A stretch of DNA of 64,000 nt from Roseibium sp. HPY-6 (GCF_040530035.1 NZ_JBEWCD010000002.1:2153793-2217792), one strand, 5' to 3'; shown: positions 1 to 9,001, numbered from the stretch's first letter. The notes: generated by a model from the letters alone, not told the origin. Program-made: numbers and translations.

Positions 1-467
1 CCCCCGGCAGCCTCAGCCGCTTCCATCGCGCTCAAGAGCCTTTCTTCGAAGGGCAGGTTGGTGTTTGTCAGATAGGCTTCCATGGCGGCTTCGATAACCT
101 GCGGACCCGCGAGCATGTTTCCGGCAACCGTGACGTGGTCTTCAATCAGATGACCGCACCAGTCGATGCATTTGTCACCGGTGAAGGCTGCGGCCCTGCC
201 TTTTGCGTCGATAAGGTGGATCTGGCGGGAATGGCTCCCGTCGTCCCGGTCCACGACCGTATCGATGACCCTTTGTGCAGAGACACCCGAACGGAGGAGG
301 GAAAGCCCTTCCGTTCCATAGATCGGACTGACCAGTGCTTGCGTTGCGATCGCACCGACCTGTCCGGCCAGGTGCGGCACGACGGCACCAGCGGCAAAAA
401 AGCGGCTCGCTACAGAGATCCCATAGTACCCCGTGGCCTTGTCTCGAGCGACAATTGAAAATGTCAT
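1..467 (-). CDS. DUF1028 family protein, 3' end outside window
   Basis: The minus-strand reading frame starts at ATG 467 and stays open to the window edge, giving 155 residues. It begins MTFSIVARDKATGYYGISVA, then has GAVVPHLAGQVGAIATQA and a GDKCIDWCGH stretch, typical of DUF1028 (COG3342). That family is thought to have an Ntn-hydrolase-like fold, and its reaction is not established. The gene lies 16 bp after a gamma-glutamyltransferase-like gene and is the last visible member of the transporter operon. No signal peptide is seen, so it is probably cytoplasmic. A role in hydrolysing the imported compound is inferred only from context. Confidence 0.85.
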   Translation of the reverse strand, partial: MTFSIVARDKATGYYGISVASRFFAAGAVVPHLAGQVGAIATQALVSPIYGTEGLSLLRSGVSAQRVIDTVVDRDDGSHSRQIHLIDAKGRAAAFTGDKCIDWCGHLIEDHVTVAGNMLAGPQVIEAAMEAYLTNTNLPFEERLLSAMEAAEAAG

Positions 468-483
468 CTCTGTCTGCCTTTCC

Positions 484-2271
484 TCATCTGCCGGCCGCAT
501 AGGCCTGCATCAGGCGCGGTGTTGCACCGGCCCGCAACAAGCCGTGCGCGTCACGTGCTGCCACCGTCAGCCTGCCGATCGTCCATTCATCGGCAACTTC
601 AACCGAATGCCCTTGGCTTCTCAGGCTGGAGAGCGTGTCTGCGCCAAAGCTTTCTTCCGCCATGATATGCCCCGGCTGGCGCTGACGCGGATGGAAGGAC
701 GCCGGAAAATGCGTGGTGTGAAAGAGCGGCATATCGAGGGCAGCCTGCAGATTGCGTTCGTGATGTGCCAGGCGCAGGAACAGGGCAAGCTGCCACTGAT
801 CCTGCTGGTCGCCGCCGGGGGTGCCGAATGCGAGGGCTGTCCCGTCATCGTGAAACGCTATGCTCGGCGTGAGTGTAGTGCGCGGACGTTTCCCGGGTGC
901 CAGGGAGCCCGGAAGGCCGTCTTCAAGCCAGTACATCTGGGCGCGGGAATTGAGCGCGAACCCAAGTCCGGGAATAACCGGAGACGATTGCAGCCATCCG
1001 CCTGACGGTGTCGCGGACACGATATTGCCCCAGCGGTCTATGACATCGATGTGGACGGTATCGCCGCGTTTTTCCGACAAATGCGCCATCGTTGGTTCAT
1101 AGACGCCGGTTTCAGAAATACCCGCGCTTTCGATGACTTTCATCGTGCGTTCGACCTGATCTTCAAAACCGGGAATGACACCCGGCCGCAGATCGGTGGA
1201 CGCCTGCTCGCAAATGAGCGATCTGCGCTCCGCGTTGTAAGCTTCTGACAGGAGGACATTCAGCGGGACATCGCAGAAATTGGGATCGCCGTAATAGGCC
1301 TCCCGATCCGCATAGGCGAGTTTCATCGCCTCCGTGACAAGATGCACGAATTGTGGACCGGTGGGCTCGAGCGACGCGAGATCGAACCCGCGCAGAAGGG
1401 ACAACGACTGCAAAAGAACAGGGCCCTGGCCCCAGGGGCCGGTCTTCAGAACCGTCCAGCCGTTATAAGCAGCGCTGACCGGGTCTTCATACGTAGCGGC
1501 ATAGCCGGCAAGATCGTCAGCGCTCAGAACGGCTTTGTGGCGAGCGCCGGAACCATCCATCACTTCGGCCGTTTGCAGATAGTCGCCGATGGCTTCTGCG
1601 ATAAATCCGCGATAGAAGCAGTCACGGGCCGCATCGATCTGCTTCTCGCGCCCGGTTGCAGCTTCGGCCTCTTTCAAAATCCTCGACCATGTTTCGGCCA
1701 GCACCGGGTTCGTGAAATTCGACTCAGGGGCTGGAACGCTGCCGCCGGGAACCCAGGTTTGGTAGGATGTCGGCCATTCGCTCTCAAAGAAGTCTTTCAG
1801 GCCCGCGATCGTCGCACTGACACGCGGCAGAAGCGGGTGCCCTTGGCTGGCATAGTGAATTGCCGGCTCAAGAACGGTTCTGAGCGGTAGGACGCCATGG
1901 TCCCGCAGAAGCAGCATCCATCCGTCAAAGGCTCCCGGGATGACGGTCGCAAGCAAGCCGTTCCCGGGAATAAGGTCGATGTTTTCGGACTTGTAGTGAC
2001 TGATTGTTGCACCTGCCGGTGCAGCGCCTTGCGCGCAAAGGACCTTGGTTTCGTTCTGACTTGCGTTGTGGAAGAGGACCGGCAGGTCTCCGCCGGGTCC
2101 GTTGAGATGCGGCTCGACAACCTGAAGGGCAAGACCGGTTGCGACTGCGGCATCAAACGCATTGCCGCCGAGTTCCAGCATGCGCATGCCCACCGCAGTG
2201 GCGATCCAGTGTGTCGACGTAACGACACCGAAGGTGCCTTTGATCTCGGGTCTGGTGGTAAAGACTGTCAT
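484..2271 (-). CDS. gamma-glutamyltransferase-like Ntn hydrolase
   Basis: The 595-residue protein belongs to the gamma-glutamyltranspeptidase family (COG0405), which self-cleaves before a threonine and transfers or hydrolyses gamma-glutamyl groups. Visible motifs are GGNAFDAAVATGLALQ near residues 35-50, PHLNGPGGD near 54-62 and GDTVHIDVID with Thr at about 405, the expected nucleophile. GTPGGDQQDQWQ lies near the C-terminus. The family's usual glycine-rich motif is altered and no signal peptide is present, unlike periplasmic Ggt, so a cytoplasmic acylase or hydrolase is likely. The gene follows the permease by 35 bp and precedes a DUF1028 gene. The exact substrate is unknown. Confidence 0.88.
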   Translation of the reverse strand: MTVFTTRPEIKGTFGVVTSTHWIATAVGMRMLELGGNAFDAAVATGLALQVVEPHLNGPGGDLPVLFHNASQNETKVLCAQGAAPAGATISHYKSENIDLIPGNGLLATVIPGAFDGWMLLLRDHGVLPLRTVLEPAIHYASQGHPLLPRVSATIAGLKDFFESEWPTSYQTWVPGGSVPAPESNFTNPVLAETWSRILKEAEAATGREKQIDAARDCFYRGFIAEAIGDYLQTAEVMDGSGARHKAVLSADDLAGYAATYEDPVSAAYNGWTVLKTGPWGQGPVLLQSLSLLRGFDLASLEPTGPQFVHLVTEAMKLAYADREAYYGDPNFCDVPLNVLLSEAYNAERRSLICEQASTDLRPGVIPGFEDQVERTMKVIESAGISETGVYEPTMAHLSEKRGDTVHIDVIDRWGNIVSATPSGGWLQSSPVIPGLGFALNSRAQMYWLEDGLPGSLAPGKRPRTTLTPSIAFHDDGTALAFGTPGGDQQDQWQLALFLRLAHHERNLQAALDMPLFHTTHFPASFHPRQRQPGHIMAEESFGADTLSSLRSQGHSVEVADEWTIGRLTVAARDAHGLLRAGATPRLMQAYAAGR

Positions 2272-2306
2272 TTGGACATCCGGGTTTGAGCGTTTCCTGG
2301 GTTTTT

Positions 2307-3188
2307 TTATGTCTCACGAGGATCGAGCGCGTCTCGCAGCCCGTCGCCGAGTAGATTGAAGCCAAGGACGACCAGAAAGATCGCGATGCCTGGCCACATC
2401 GCCATCCAGGGAGCCTGGGTCATGAAGTTCTTGGCAACGTTCAGCATCGAGCCCCAACTTGGCGCGGGGGGCTGCTGGCCAAGCCCGAGAAAAGACAGGC
2501 TCGCTTCCGCAATGATGGCCGTCGCAATGGTCAGGGTTGCCTGAACGAGAATGGGAGCGAACACGTTCGGCAGGATGTAGCGTATCAGCAGGATCGGTGT
2601 GGAGAGGCCGATGGCGTGAGCACCTTCCACATAGTCTTCCATTTTGACCGCCAGGACTTCGCCCCGTGTCAGCCGGATAAAGATCGGCATCGCCGACAGG
2701 CCAATTGCGATCATCGCGTTGGTCAGGCTCGGTCCGAGAAATGCGGCAAGTGCTATTGCCAGAATGAGAAATGGCGTTGCGAGCAGTGCATCGGTTGCGC
2801 GTGAGATGATCTGGTCGATCCAGCCGCCGAAATACCCTGAAATCAGGCCGAAGGGGACACCAATCGAGACGGCAATCAGGACGGAAACAACGCCTGCAAG
2901 CAGCGATGCCTGTGCACCCCAGATCATTCTGGAGAGAATGTCGCGTCCGAGTTCGTCGGTCCCGAGCCAGTGCGCGGCCGAAGGGCCCTTGCGAATGGCT
3001 CCCCAGTCCGTTGCGGTCGGATCGGCGATCGGCAGTACGGGCGCAAGAATAGCAATGGAGACAAAAAACACGACCAGAAGGAAGCCCACAAAGGCACTCT
3101 TGTTGGCCCTGAGTTTCTTCCAGGCCCGGTTTCCGGATCTTGGTTGCTCCTCGGATCCGGCTCTCGGAATGTCGGCGGCGACGGTCAC
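2307..3188 (-). CDS. dipeptide/peptide-type ABC transporter permease (DppC family)
   Basis: This is an inner-membrane permease of the DppC/OppC family, 293 residues from a GTG start at 3188 that overlaps the upstream permease stop by 4 bp (GTGA). An upstream ATG would add 28 residues read from the neighbour's coding sequence, so I reject it. A first membrane segment lies near residues 25-50. HWLGTDELGRDILSRMIWG and the EAA-loop region YVEGAHAIGLSTPILLIRY are family hallmarks. It pairs with the next permease, binding protein and two ATPases. The substrate is probably a small peptide or gamma-glutamyl compound, judged by the enzymes downstream. Confidence 0.9.
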   Translation of the reverse strand: MTVAADIPRAGSEEQPRSGNRAWKKLRANKSAFVGFLLVVFFVSIAILAPVLPIADPTATDWGAIRKGPSAAHWLGTDELGRDILSRMIWGAQASLLAGVVSVLIAVSIGVPFGLISGYFGGWIDQIISRATDALLATPFLILAIALAAFLGPSLTNAMIAIGLSAMPIFIRLTRGEVLAVKMEDYVEGAHAIGLSTPILLIRYILPNVFAPILVQATLTIATAIIAEASLSFLGLGQQPPAPSWGSMLNVAKNFMTQAPWMAMWPGIAIFLVVLGFNLLGDGLRDALDPRET

Positions 3189-4132
3189 AGGGCAGTCCTC
3201 ATGCGTGGATTGAGGAGGAAATACAGAACATCGGCGATGAGGTTCATGAGAATGAAGCCGACCGCCGTGCACATGACCACGCCCTGAACAACGGCGTAGT
3301 CCCGCGTGAACACGGCATCGACGATCAGCTTGCCGAAGCCGGGGATCGTGAAAATCTGTTCGGTCAGGACGGCGCCAGCGAGCAGCTCACCAAACAAAAG
3401 GGCACTCAGGGTGACGATCGGCAGCAGGGCGTTCCGAAAGGCGTGCTTCAGGACAACCACTTTCTCCTGCAGCCCTTTCGCGCGTGCGGTCCGGACATAA
3501 TCGGCCCGCAGCACCCCAAGCATTGCCGAGCGTGTATGGCGCATCAAGGTTGCCGCCAGGGCCGTTCCGAGCACGAAGGCGGGCATGATCATCGTTTCAA
3601 GGGATCGGATCGGATCGACGAACGGCGATTCATAGCCGGAGGCCGGCAGCCAGCCGAGATGGACCGAGACCAGCATGATCAACATGATCCCAAGCCAGAA
3701 ATTCGGTATCGACAGGCCGGATAGCGCAACGATATTGGCGGTGTAGTCGACAGCAGTACCTTTCTTGACCGCTGATACGATGCCCGCTGGTATGCCGATG
3801 ATCATTGCAATAATCATGGCCATGACAGCAAGTTGGATCGTCACGGGAAGCTTTTCGCCGATGAGTTCCAGAACGGGCTGGTTGGTGCGCAGAGATATGC
3901 CGAAGTCACCCTGCAACATGCCGCTGACCCAGTAATAATATTGCAGCAGGATCGGTTCGTTGAGGTGGTACTTTTCCCGGATGAACGCCAGCGTCTCCGG
4001 GTCGCGCTCTTCGCCTGCCAGAACCAGCGCCGGATCTCCGGGCAAAAGCTTTTGCAAGAAAAAGACGAATACCGAGACCAGAAAAATGGTCGGGATAGCT
4101 ATGGCCAATCGTCTTGCGATGAAAGACAGCAT
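3185..4132 (-). CDS. dipeptide/peptide-type ABC transporter permease (DppB family)
   Basis: This 315-residue permease has the DppB/OppB layout. It opens with an N-terminal membrane segment (MLSFIARRLAIAIPTIFLVS). LPGDPALVLAGEE follows, then GDFGISLRTNQPV, and the EAA-type loop is DYVRTARAKGLQEKVVVLKH. The C-terminus ends LLNPRMRTAL. Its stop overlaps the GTG of the DppC-type gene, so the two are translationally coupled. A 60-bp gap with a hairpin separates it from the binding-protein gene upstream. It forms the channel together with DppC. Confidence 0.92.
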   Translation of the reverse strand: MLSFIARRLAIAIPTIFLVSVFVFFLQKLLPGDPALVLAGEERDPETLAFIREKYHLNEPILLQYYYWVSGMLQGDFGISLRTNQPVLELIGEKLPVTIQLAVMAMIIAMIIGIPAGIVSAVKKGTAVDYTANIVALSGLSIPNFWLGIMLIMLVSVHLGWLPASGYESPFVDPIRSLETMIMPAFVLGTALAATLMRHTRSAMLGVLRADYVRTARAKGLQEKVVVLKHAFRNALLPIVTLSALLFGELLAGAVLTEQIFTIPGFGKLIVDAVFTRDYAVVQGVVMCTAVGFILMNLIADVLYFLLNPRMRTAL

Positions 4133-4139
4133 ATTGGGG

Positions 4140-4165
4140 TCCGCCGGTGACCGGGGCCCGGCGGA
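4140..4165 (-). other. intercistronic hairpin after the binding-protein gene
   Basis: TCCGCCGG and CCGGCGGA form a perfect 8-bp stem around a 10-nt loop in the gap between the solute-binding-protein gene and the permeases. No T-run follows, so it is more likely an RNA-stability or processing element than a terminator. Such elements are common after highly expressed binding-protein genes. Confidence 0.5.
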
Positions 4166-4192
4166 TATGCCGGGTCCCGCTATGTTCAGGAG

Positions 4193-5698
4193 TTACTTGA
4201 ACTTCACGTTTTCCAGACGGATCATTCCGTCCGGATAAGGTTTGAAGCCTTCAAGCTTGTCCGAGAGAGCCCAGATCCACGTAACGTGGTAGAGGTAGAT
4301 GAGCGGCATGTCCGCGTTCAGGATGTCGCGGGCCGCGTCGTACTTTTCCTTGCGGATCTCCAGATCCGTTGAAGTCCGGGCTTCGTCCAGAAGGGCGTCA
4401 ATTTCGGGATTGCAGTATTTGCTGTCGTTGATCCCGCCTTCACAGGTCACGAACTGATGGATGTTGCCATCCGGATCGACGCGTCCCGACCATCCGATCT
4501 GGCTGGCCTGATAGTTGCCCGCAGACTGGTCCGACAGGAGGCTGGCAAATTCCATCGACTTCAGTTTGACGTTGAAGCCGGCTTCAGAAGCCATTGATTG
4601 TACGACCTGCATGAGCTGCGTTTGTACCGGGTTGTTGGCGACCTGGACTTCGACATCAAGACTGTCGAAACCGGCTTCTTTCAAAAGCGCCTTGGCCTTT
4701 TCAACGTCTCTTGCCGGAACCGGATGGTCTGTGTCGTACCAGGGGCTCGTCGGCGGATAGGGCTGGTTGCCGGGTGCAAATGCGCCTTCAAACACGACCT
4801 GGTTGATTGCTTCGCGGTCGAGGGACAGGCTGAAGGCTTCTCGTATCTTGGCGTCCTGGCCCAGAGGATTGTTGGCGCGGTCTCCGTTGGCAACATTCAC
4901 CGTGATCCCCTGATAGCCGAGGCTCACGGCCTCTTCATATTGAAGCGATCCGTCGCCTTTCACGGACGCAGCATCGGTAGCCGCCAGGCGCTCGAGCATA
5001 TCAAGATCGCCGGAGCGAAGGTTTGCGAGACGGACGGTCGTGTCGGGAATGGGCAGGAAGGTGACCTTGTCGAAATTGATCGCGTCCGCATTCCAGTATT
5101 CGGCAAACTTTTCAAGAACAATCCTGTCTTGCGCAACCCTTTCGACAAATTTGAACGGGCCGGAGCAAATCGGTTTCGCTCCCAGATCGACCCCGGCAGC
5201 AGCTGCTGCGGTCGGTGACAGCATCATGCCGGACCGGTCCGCAAACTGAGCCAGCAGCGTCGCATCGGGACCTTTCAGCTTGAACTGCACCTGATGAGGT
5301 CCGGTGACTTCAACCGACTGAATGTTCTTGACTTCACTCTTGCGCCGGCTTTCGGGCAGGTTCTGGGAGCGGTCGATATTGGCTTTGACAGCTTCGGCAT
5401 CGAACGGTGTACCGTCATGGAACGTGACATCGTCGCGCAGATCCATTGTCAGGGTCAGGCCGTCGTCGGACCAGGACCAGCCAGTGGCGAGTTGCGGAAT
5501 GATTTCGAGATCCGGTGTAATGTCGACAAGCTTGTCGCAAAGGGACGCATAGACGATACGGCCGACAAATGTCCGCGATTGATCGGGGTCAAGGACGTCC
5601 GGGTCTTCCTGAAGACCGATGCGAAGGTCGGCCGCCATGGCTGGCGTGATAATTGACGAAACACCAAGAAGCAGTGCTGCTAAGAGAGATTTACGCAT
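4193..5698 (-). CDS. ABC transporter periplasmic substrate-binding protein (SBP family 5)
   Basis: The 501-residue protein has a clear signal peptide (MRKSLLAALLLGVSSIITPA, cleavage after AMA near residue 22) and reads as a family 5 (DppA/OppA-like) solute-binding protein. ADLRIGLQEDPDVLDPDQS is the usual start of the mature domain, and LTLMDLRDDVTFHDGTPFDA is the family signature region. It delivers substrate to the DppBC-like permeases. Its ATG overlaps the stop of the ATPase gene upstream by 8 bp. The ligand cannot be named from sequence. Confidence 0.93.
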   Translation of the reverse strand: MRKSLLAALLLGVSSIITPAMAADLRIGLQEDPDVLDPDQSRTFVGRIVYASLCDKLVDITPDLEIIPQLATGWSWSDDGLTLTMDLRDDVTFHDGTPFDAEAVKANIDRSQNLPESRRKSEVKNIQSVEVTGPHQVQFKLKGPDATLLAQFADRSGMMLSPTAAAAAGVDLGAKPICSGPFKFVERVAQDRIVLEKFAEYWNADAINFDKVTFLPIPDTTVRLANLRSGDLDMLERLAATDAASVKGDGSLQYEEAVSLGYQGITVNVANGDRANNPLGQDAKIREAFSLSLDREAINQVVFEGAFAPGNQPYPPTSPWYDTDHPVPARDVEKAKALLKEAGFDSLDVEVQVANNPVQTQLMQVVQSMASEAGFNVKLKSMEFASLLSDQSAGNYQASQIGWSGRVDPDGNIHQFVTCEGGINDSKYCNPEIDALLDEARTSTDLEIRKEKYDAARDILNADMPLIYLYHVTWIWALSDKLEGFKPYPDGMIRLENVKFK

Positions 5699-6827
5699 TT
5701 TTGTCTTTCCTCTGGGTGGGAGTGGTACCGGGGGAGGAGGCTGTGCTTATCGACATTTTTTCGCTCCATTCCCGGTAAAGGGAAAAGCGTTTTTCAGTGG
5801 CCGCGCTTCGGGACGGTTCTTGTTTTTGTCTGGTCTGGGTGCCTGCGATTTTCTGCCAGTGATGGCAGGCGACCTCACGTGATCCATTGGCAGTTTCAAG
5901 CGTTGGACGCTCGGTTCCGCAACGTTCGCCGGCATGCCGGCAACGGGTATGAAAACGGCAGCCGGGAGGAGGGTTCAGCGGCGAGGGGATATCGCCCGGA
6001 AGATCCGCCTTCATTGATCGCATCCCGGGCGCTGGAACCGGGATCGAGCGCATCAGCGCCTGGGTGTAGGGGTGCCGGGGAGTGCCGTAGACAGTTTCCG
6101 TATCACCAATCTCAACGACCTCGCCGAGATACATGACTGCGACCCTGTCGCTCATGTGACGGATCACAGCGAGATCATGGGCGATCAGGATCAATGTGAG
6201 ATTGAATTCGGTTTTCAAGTCTTCAAGCAGATTGATCACCTGGGCCTGCACGGACACATCGAGGGCTGAGACAGGCTCGTCGGCAACAATCACTTTCGGA
6301 TCGCTCGCAAGGGCACGGGCTATGCCGATGCGCTGCCGCTGACCACCTGAAAATTCGTGCGGGTATCTGTCCGCCATGCTCGCGCGAAGCCCGACTCGCT
6401 GCAGCAGAGTGACCACCTTCTTTTGTCGTTCAGCTTTGCTGTCGTTGGTGTGAACGGTCAGCGGCTCTTCAACGATGGCCCCGACGGTCATCCTCGGATT
6501 GAGCGACGAGAAAGGATCCTGGAAAACGAACTGCAGGTCCTTGCGCAGCTTGCGCATATCACGGGCTGGAAGGTGAGCAATGTCATTGCCTTCGTAAAGC
6601 ACCTCACCACTGGTAGGTTCCAAGAGCCGGACCAGGGTTCTGGCGAGTGTCGATTTCCCGCATCCGCTCTCCCCTACAATGGCGAGCGTTTCGCCGCGCT
6701 TGACCGCCAGGTCTACACCGTCGACGGCCCTGACGATTGTCATTGGATGGAAAAGACCGCCACCACGCGTGAAATTGCGGCCGACATTACGCGCTTCCAG
6801 AATTGTGTCCTGCGCAAAGTGCTTCAT
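5691..6827 (-). CDS. peptide-type ABC transporter ATPase (DppF family)
   Basis: The protein has 378 residues with Walker [10 protein letters not shown] near 52-60, signature SGGQRQR, Walker B VIVADEP and the oligopeptide/dipeptide C-terminal region (PSPLNPPPGCRFHTRC), which supports Fe-S or cysteine-rich DppF-type ATPases. After the usual end (ACHHW) it carries an extra, polar, basic tail of about 55 residues (through TPTQRKDKNA) that is not typical of the family. The tail DNA lies directly before the binding-protein start and may also serve as its leader. The start overlaps the upstream ATPase stop (ATGA). Confidence 0.92.
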   Translation of the reverse strand: MKHFAQDTILEARNVGRNFTRGGGLFHPMTIVRAVDGVDLAVKRGETLAIVGESGCGKSTLARTLVRLLEPTSGEVLYEGNDIAHLPARDMRKLRKDLQFVFQDPFSSLNPRMTVGAIVEEPLTVHTNDSKAERQKKVVTLLQRVGLRASMADRYPHEFSGGQRQRIGIARALASDPKVIVADEPVSALDVSVQAQVINLLEDLKTEFNLTLILIAHDLAVIRHMSDRVAVMYLGEVVEIGDTETVYGTPRHPYTQALMRSIPVPAPGMRSMKADLPGDIPSPLNPPPGCRFHTRCRHAGERCGTERPTLETANGSREVACHHWQKIAGTQTRQKQEPSRSAATEKRFSLYREWSEKMSISTASSPGTTPTQRKDKNA

Positions 6828-7849
6828 ACCGCTTCCATCATGTGGTTTTCCAGCGGAGCAAGATGACAGGCGGCAAGATGCGTCTGAGACATGGTTGTCA
6901 GCGAAGGCGCTTCAGTCTCGCAGCGATCCGCGGCGAAAGGGCAGCGAGGGGCAAATCGACATCCTCCTGGCATCTTGTCGATCGTCGGGACCATTCCGGA
7001 GATCGTCGTCAGCCGGCTTTGTCTTTGCCCAAGCGAGGGCAGGGAGCTCATCAGGCCGATGGTGTAGGGGTGTTGCGGATCGTCAAAAATGGCCTGAACC
7101 GGCCCCTGTTCGACAATTCTCCCGGCATACATGACGGCAACCTGATCAGCGACTTCTGCAACAACGCCCAGATCGTGTGTGATCATGATCAGCGCGGTTC
7201 CCGTTTCCTCCTGAAGCGTTCTCATCAGGTCAAGGATCTGGGCCTGGATAGTCACATCGAGCGCGGTCGTCGGTTCGTCCGCGATCAACAGATCCGGATC
7301 ATTTGCAAGCGCCATTGCAATCATCACTCGCTGGCGCATGCCGCCCGAAAGCTGGTGCGGATAGTCGTCAAGGCGCTCCGCGGCCGCCGGGATTTTCACG
7401 CGATCCAGCATGTCGAGCGCACGTTGACGGGCATCTGCTTGACTGACGGCTCTGTGGCGCAACACACCTTCGGCTATCTGGTCCCCGATGCGGAAGGCCG
7501 GATTGAGGGACGTCATCGGTTCCTGAAAGATCATCGCCATGCGATCGCCGCGCAGGTCCGCCCGGGTTTTGGGCGGAAGCGACAACAAATCGCGCCCGTC
7601 AAAGGAAATGCGCGAAGCTGCGATTTCCGCTGGAGGCGTTGGCAGAAGACCCATCAACGCCAGCGCAGAGATGGATTTCCCGCACCCGCTTTCGCCGACA
7701 ATACAGAGCGTCTCGCCACGCTTGATGCTGAAAGATACGCCGTCGACCGTATTGGCCGGAGCGCCCTTGAAGCGGATCGAGAGGTCCTCGACTGTCAAAA
7801 GCGGGGCGTCGCTTGATGATCGCAGCTGGTTTTCCTGGCGCTCACTCAT
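6824..7849 (-). CDS. peptide-type ABC transporter ATPase (DppD family)
   Basis: This is the second ATPase of the importer, 341 residues from ATG 7849 ([12 protein letters not shown]). That start overlaps the GntR stop by 8 bp. A longer frame reaches 7897 but would run inside the regulator gene. Walker A is [16 protein letters not shown], the signature is LSGGMRQR, Walker B is [12 protein letters not shown], and the C-terminal cysteine-containing region is [14 protein letters not shown]. It energises transport together with the DppF-like subunit. Confidence 0.92.
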   Translation of the reverse strand: MSERQENQLRSSSDAPLLTVEDLSIRFKGAPANTVDGVSFSIKRGETLCIVGESGCGKSISALALMGLLPTPPAEIAASRISFDGRDLLSLPPKTRADLRGDRMAMIFQEPMTSLNPAFRIGDQIAEGVLRHRAVSQADARQRALDMLDRVKIPAAAERLDDYPHQLSGGMRQRVMIAMALANDPDLLIADEPTTALDVTIQAQILDLMRTLQEETGTALIMITHDLGVVAEVADQVAVMYAGRIVEQGPVQAIFDDPQHPYTIGLMSSLPSLGQRQSRLTTISGMVPTIDKMPGGCRFAPRCPFAADRCETEAPSLTTMSQTHLAACHLAPLENHMMEAV

Positions 7850-8552
7850 TGCCGGCGTTTTCCGAAGTCTGGAACAACAGCCGTTCCTGAAGGGCAAGCA
7901 GATGCTGGCGCATCAGGCGTTCTGCGGAAACGGGGTCGTGGCGCTCGATCGCATCCACAATATCTGAATGCTGCGCCTTGTATTGTGAGACGGTTTCGCG
8001 GGTGCGCAGGGCTTCGCGCACGTGGCGCCAGCTGTCGTTCTGACGCATGCGGTCGACCACGTCGAAAAGCGCAAGAAAAAGGGTGTTGCCCGCAGCCTTC
8101 GCGATGGCGCGGTGAAGGGCGCCGTCCCACAATTCGCGTCCGTCCATGTCATCGGCTTCGCCGACTTTGTCGGCCACATGGCGCATCTGGACAATGTCTT
8201 TTGGCGTCGCCCGTATGGCGGCCAGCTGAGCCAGCGCAGGTTCCAGACGCAAGCGCACTTCCATGACCTCGAGCATGTTGCTCATTTCAGGCAGTTTGCT
8301 GAGCTGTTGCTCGCCCTCGCTCGGTTTTGACCCGATAAAGGTGCCGGCACCCTGCCGCCGCCAGATGAACCCCTCGGTTTCAAGCACTTCCAGAGCCCTA
8401 CGCACGGCACGCCGACCGACACCAATTTGCTCGGAAAGGTCCCGTTCTGTCGGTAGTTGACGTACGCCGTCCATCGCAAGCTGATCAACGAGAATTCGAA
8501 GGCGTTCTAGCGCCAGACTGGAGTTTCGCCGAGTTGGACGATCTTCTGTCAT
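7842..8552 (-). CDS. GntR family regulator, FCD (FadR) subfamily
   Basis: The 236-residue protein has an N-terminal winged helix (LPTERDLSEQIGVGRRAVRR, residues about 30-55, then GFIWRRQGAGTFIG). An all-helical FCD ligand domain follows, from about residue 90 (LEVMEVRLRLEPALAQLAA) to about 220 (AERLMRQHLLALQERLL). FCD proteins usually bind an organic acid, often with a metal, and repress an adjacent transport/catabolic operon. It is the first gene of the transporter operon, and a perfect palindrome lies 18 bp upstream of its start, so autoregulation is likely. The effector is unknown. Confidence 0.92.
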   Translation of the reverse strand: MTEDRPTRRNSSLALERLRILVDQLAMDGVRQLPTERDLSEQIGVGRRAVRRALEVLETEGFIWRRQGAGTFIGSKPSEGEQQLSKLPEMSNMLEVMEVRLRLEPALAQLAAIRATPKDIVQMRHVADKVGEADDMDGRELWDGALHRAIAKAAGNTLFLALFDVVDRMRQNDSWRHVREALRTRETVSQYKAQHSDIVDAIERHDPVSAERLMRQHLLALQERLLFQTSENAGNE

Positions 8553-8570
8553 GCGAAATCTCTTGATGGA

Positions 8571-8586
8571 ACCAATTTCAATTGGT
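8571..8586. promoter_or_regulatory. palindromic operator candidate for the GntR regulator
   Basis: ACCAATT-TC-AATTGGT is a perfect 7-bp inverted repeat with a 2-nt spacer just before the GntR start. The half-site resembles the TTGGTC-type sites of FadR-like proteins. Its position suggests autorepression of the whole transporter/GGT operon. A related half-site (TGGTCCAATT) occurs about 65 bp further upstream. Confidence 0.6.
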
Positions 8587-8804
8587 CACATTATTTGTCC
8601 CTTTTTGAGTGCTTGGCAACAGGTCAGGCTGCATTTTTTGAAGAAGTGGTCCAATTCGCCTCAAAGCCGTCATTATCTTGACTTGCAGCGGGAGCACCTA
8701 ACGGGCCGAATTTTTTGCGACAAAATTGCGCTTTCAGCGCTGCAGTTGCTCTGACAAGCAAAATGGTGAGGCATCGCACTGTTGGGAAAAGCTCTGTAAC
8801 CTCG
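8587..8804. other. non-coding spacer
   Basis: I see no gene here. The stretch carries the presumed promoter of the GntR-led operon next to the palindrome, and it ends where similarity to the 3' end of bchJ begins. Confidence 0.6.
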
Positions 8805-9001
8805 TTACACCGCCGCTATTTCGCACCTGTCGACCAAGCAGTTTTCGACCTGAAGCGCATGATGCGTCACACGCGTCTACGAAGACACCAGCCTGCAAAA
8901 CAGCCGTTCCAAGACAACGACATGCCGGATGCAACGCGGCGTACGGATCGGGTTCTCTCGCAACACGTGAGAGAGGGCGGGGCGATTCTGATACTGCAAA
9001 C
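8805..9001 (-). pseudogene. bchJ: decayed 3' fragment of bchJ
   Basis: Read on the minus strand, this segment matches the last ~65 codons of intact bchJ at 17333-17929. It starts V-C-S-I-R where bchJ has V-C-T-I-R and ends with its own TAA at 8805 where bchJ ends. It is broken by a 1-base deletion around the RENP codons and by an in-frame TAG (8877-8879) at the codon for His in LVSSHAQV. A 141-bp core aligns without gaps and with roughly 85% identity by eye. No 5' part of bchJ is recognisable, although weak similarity may continue toward 9130. It is a non-functional remnant in the same orientation as the real gene. Confidence 0.88.
8819..8959 (-). repeat. direct repeat copy A (bchJ 3' end, degenerate)
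   Basis: This 141-bp block is about 85% identical by eye to 17347-17487, in the same orientation and without gaps. Shared landmarks are CCTGTCGACCAAGCA, CTGAAGCGCATGATGCGTCA and CGGATCGGGTTCTCTC. The two copies bracket the giant RTX gene. Confidence 0.9.

Noticed and set aside
433..1005. Plus-strand open frame of 190 codons at the end of the GGT-like gene
   Set aside because: It lies antisense to the well-supported GGT-like gene and encodes a sequence without family features.
6803..7816. Plus-strand open frame of 337 codons
   Set aside because: It is antisense to the DppD-type ATPase, and its composition (Arg/His rich) is typical of a GC-rich shadow frame.
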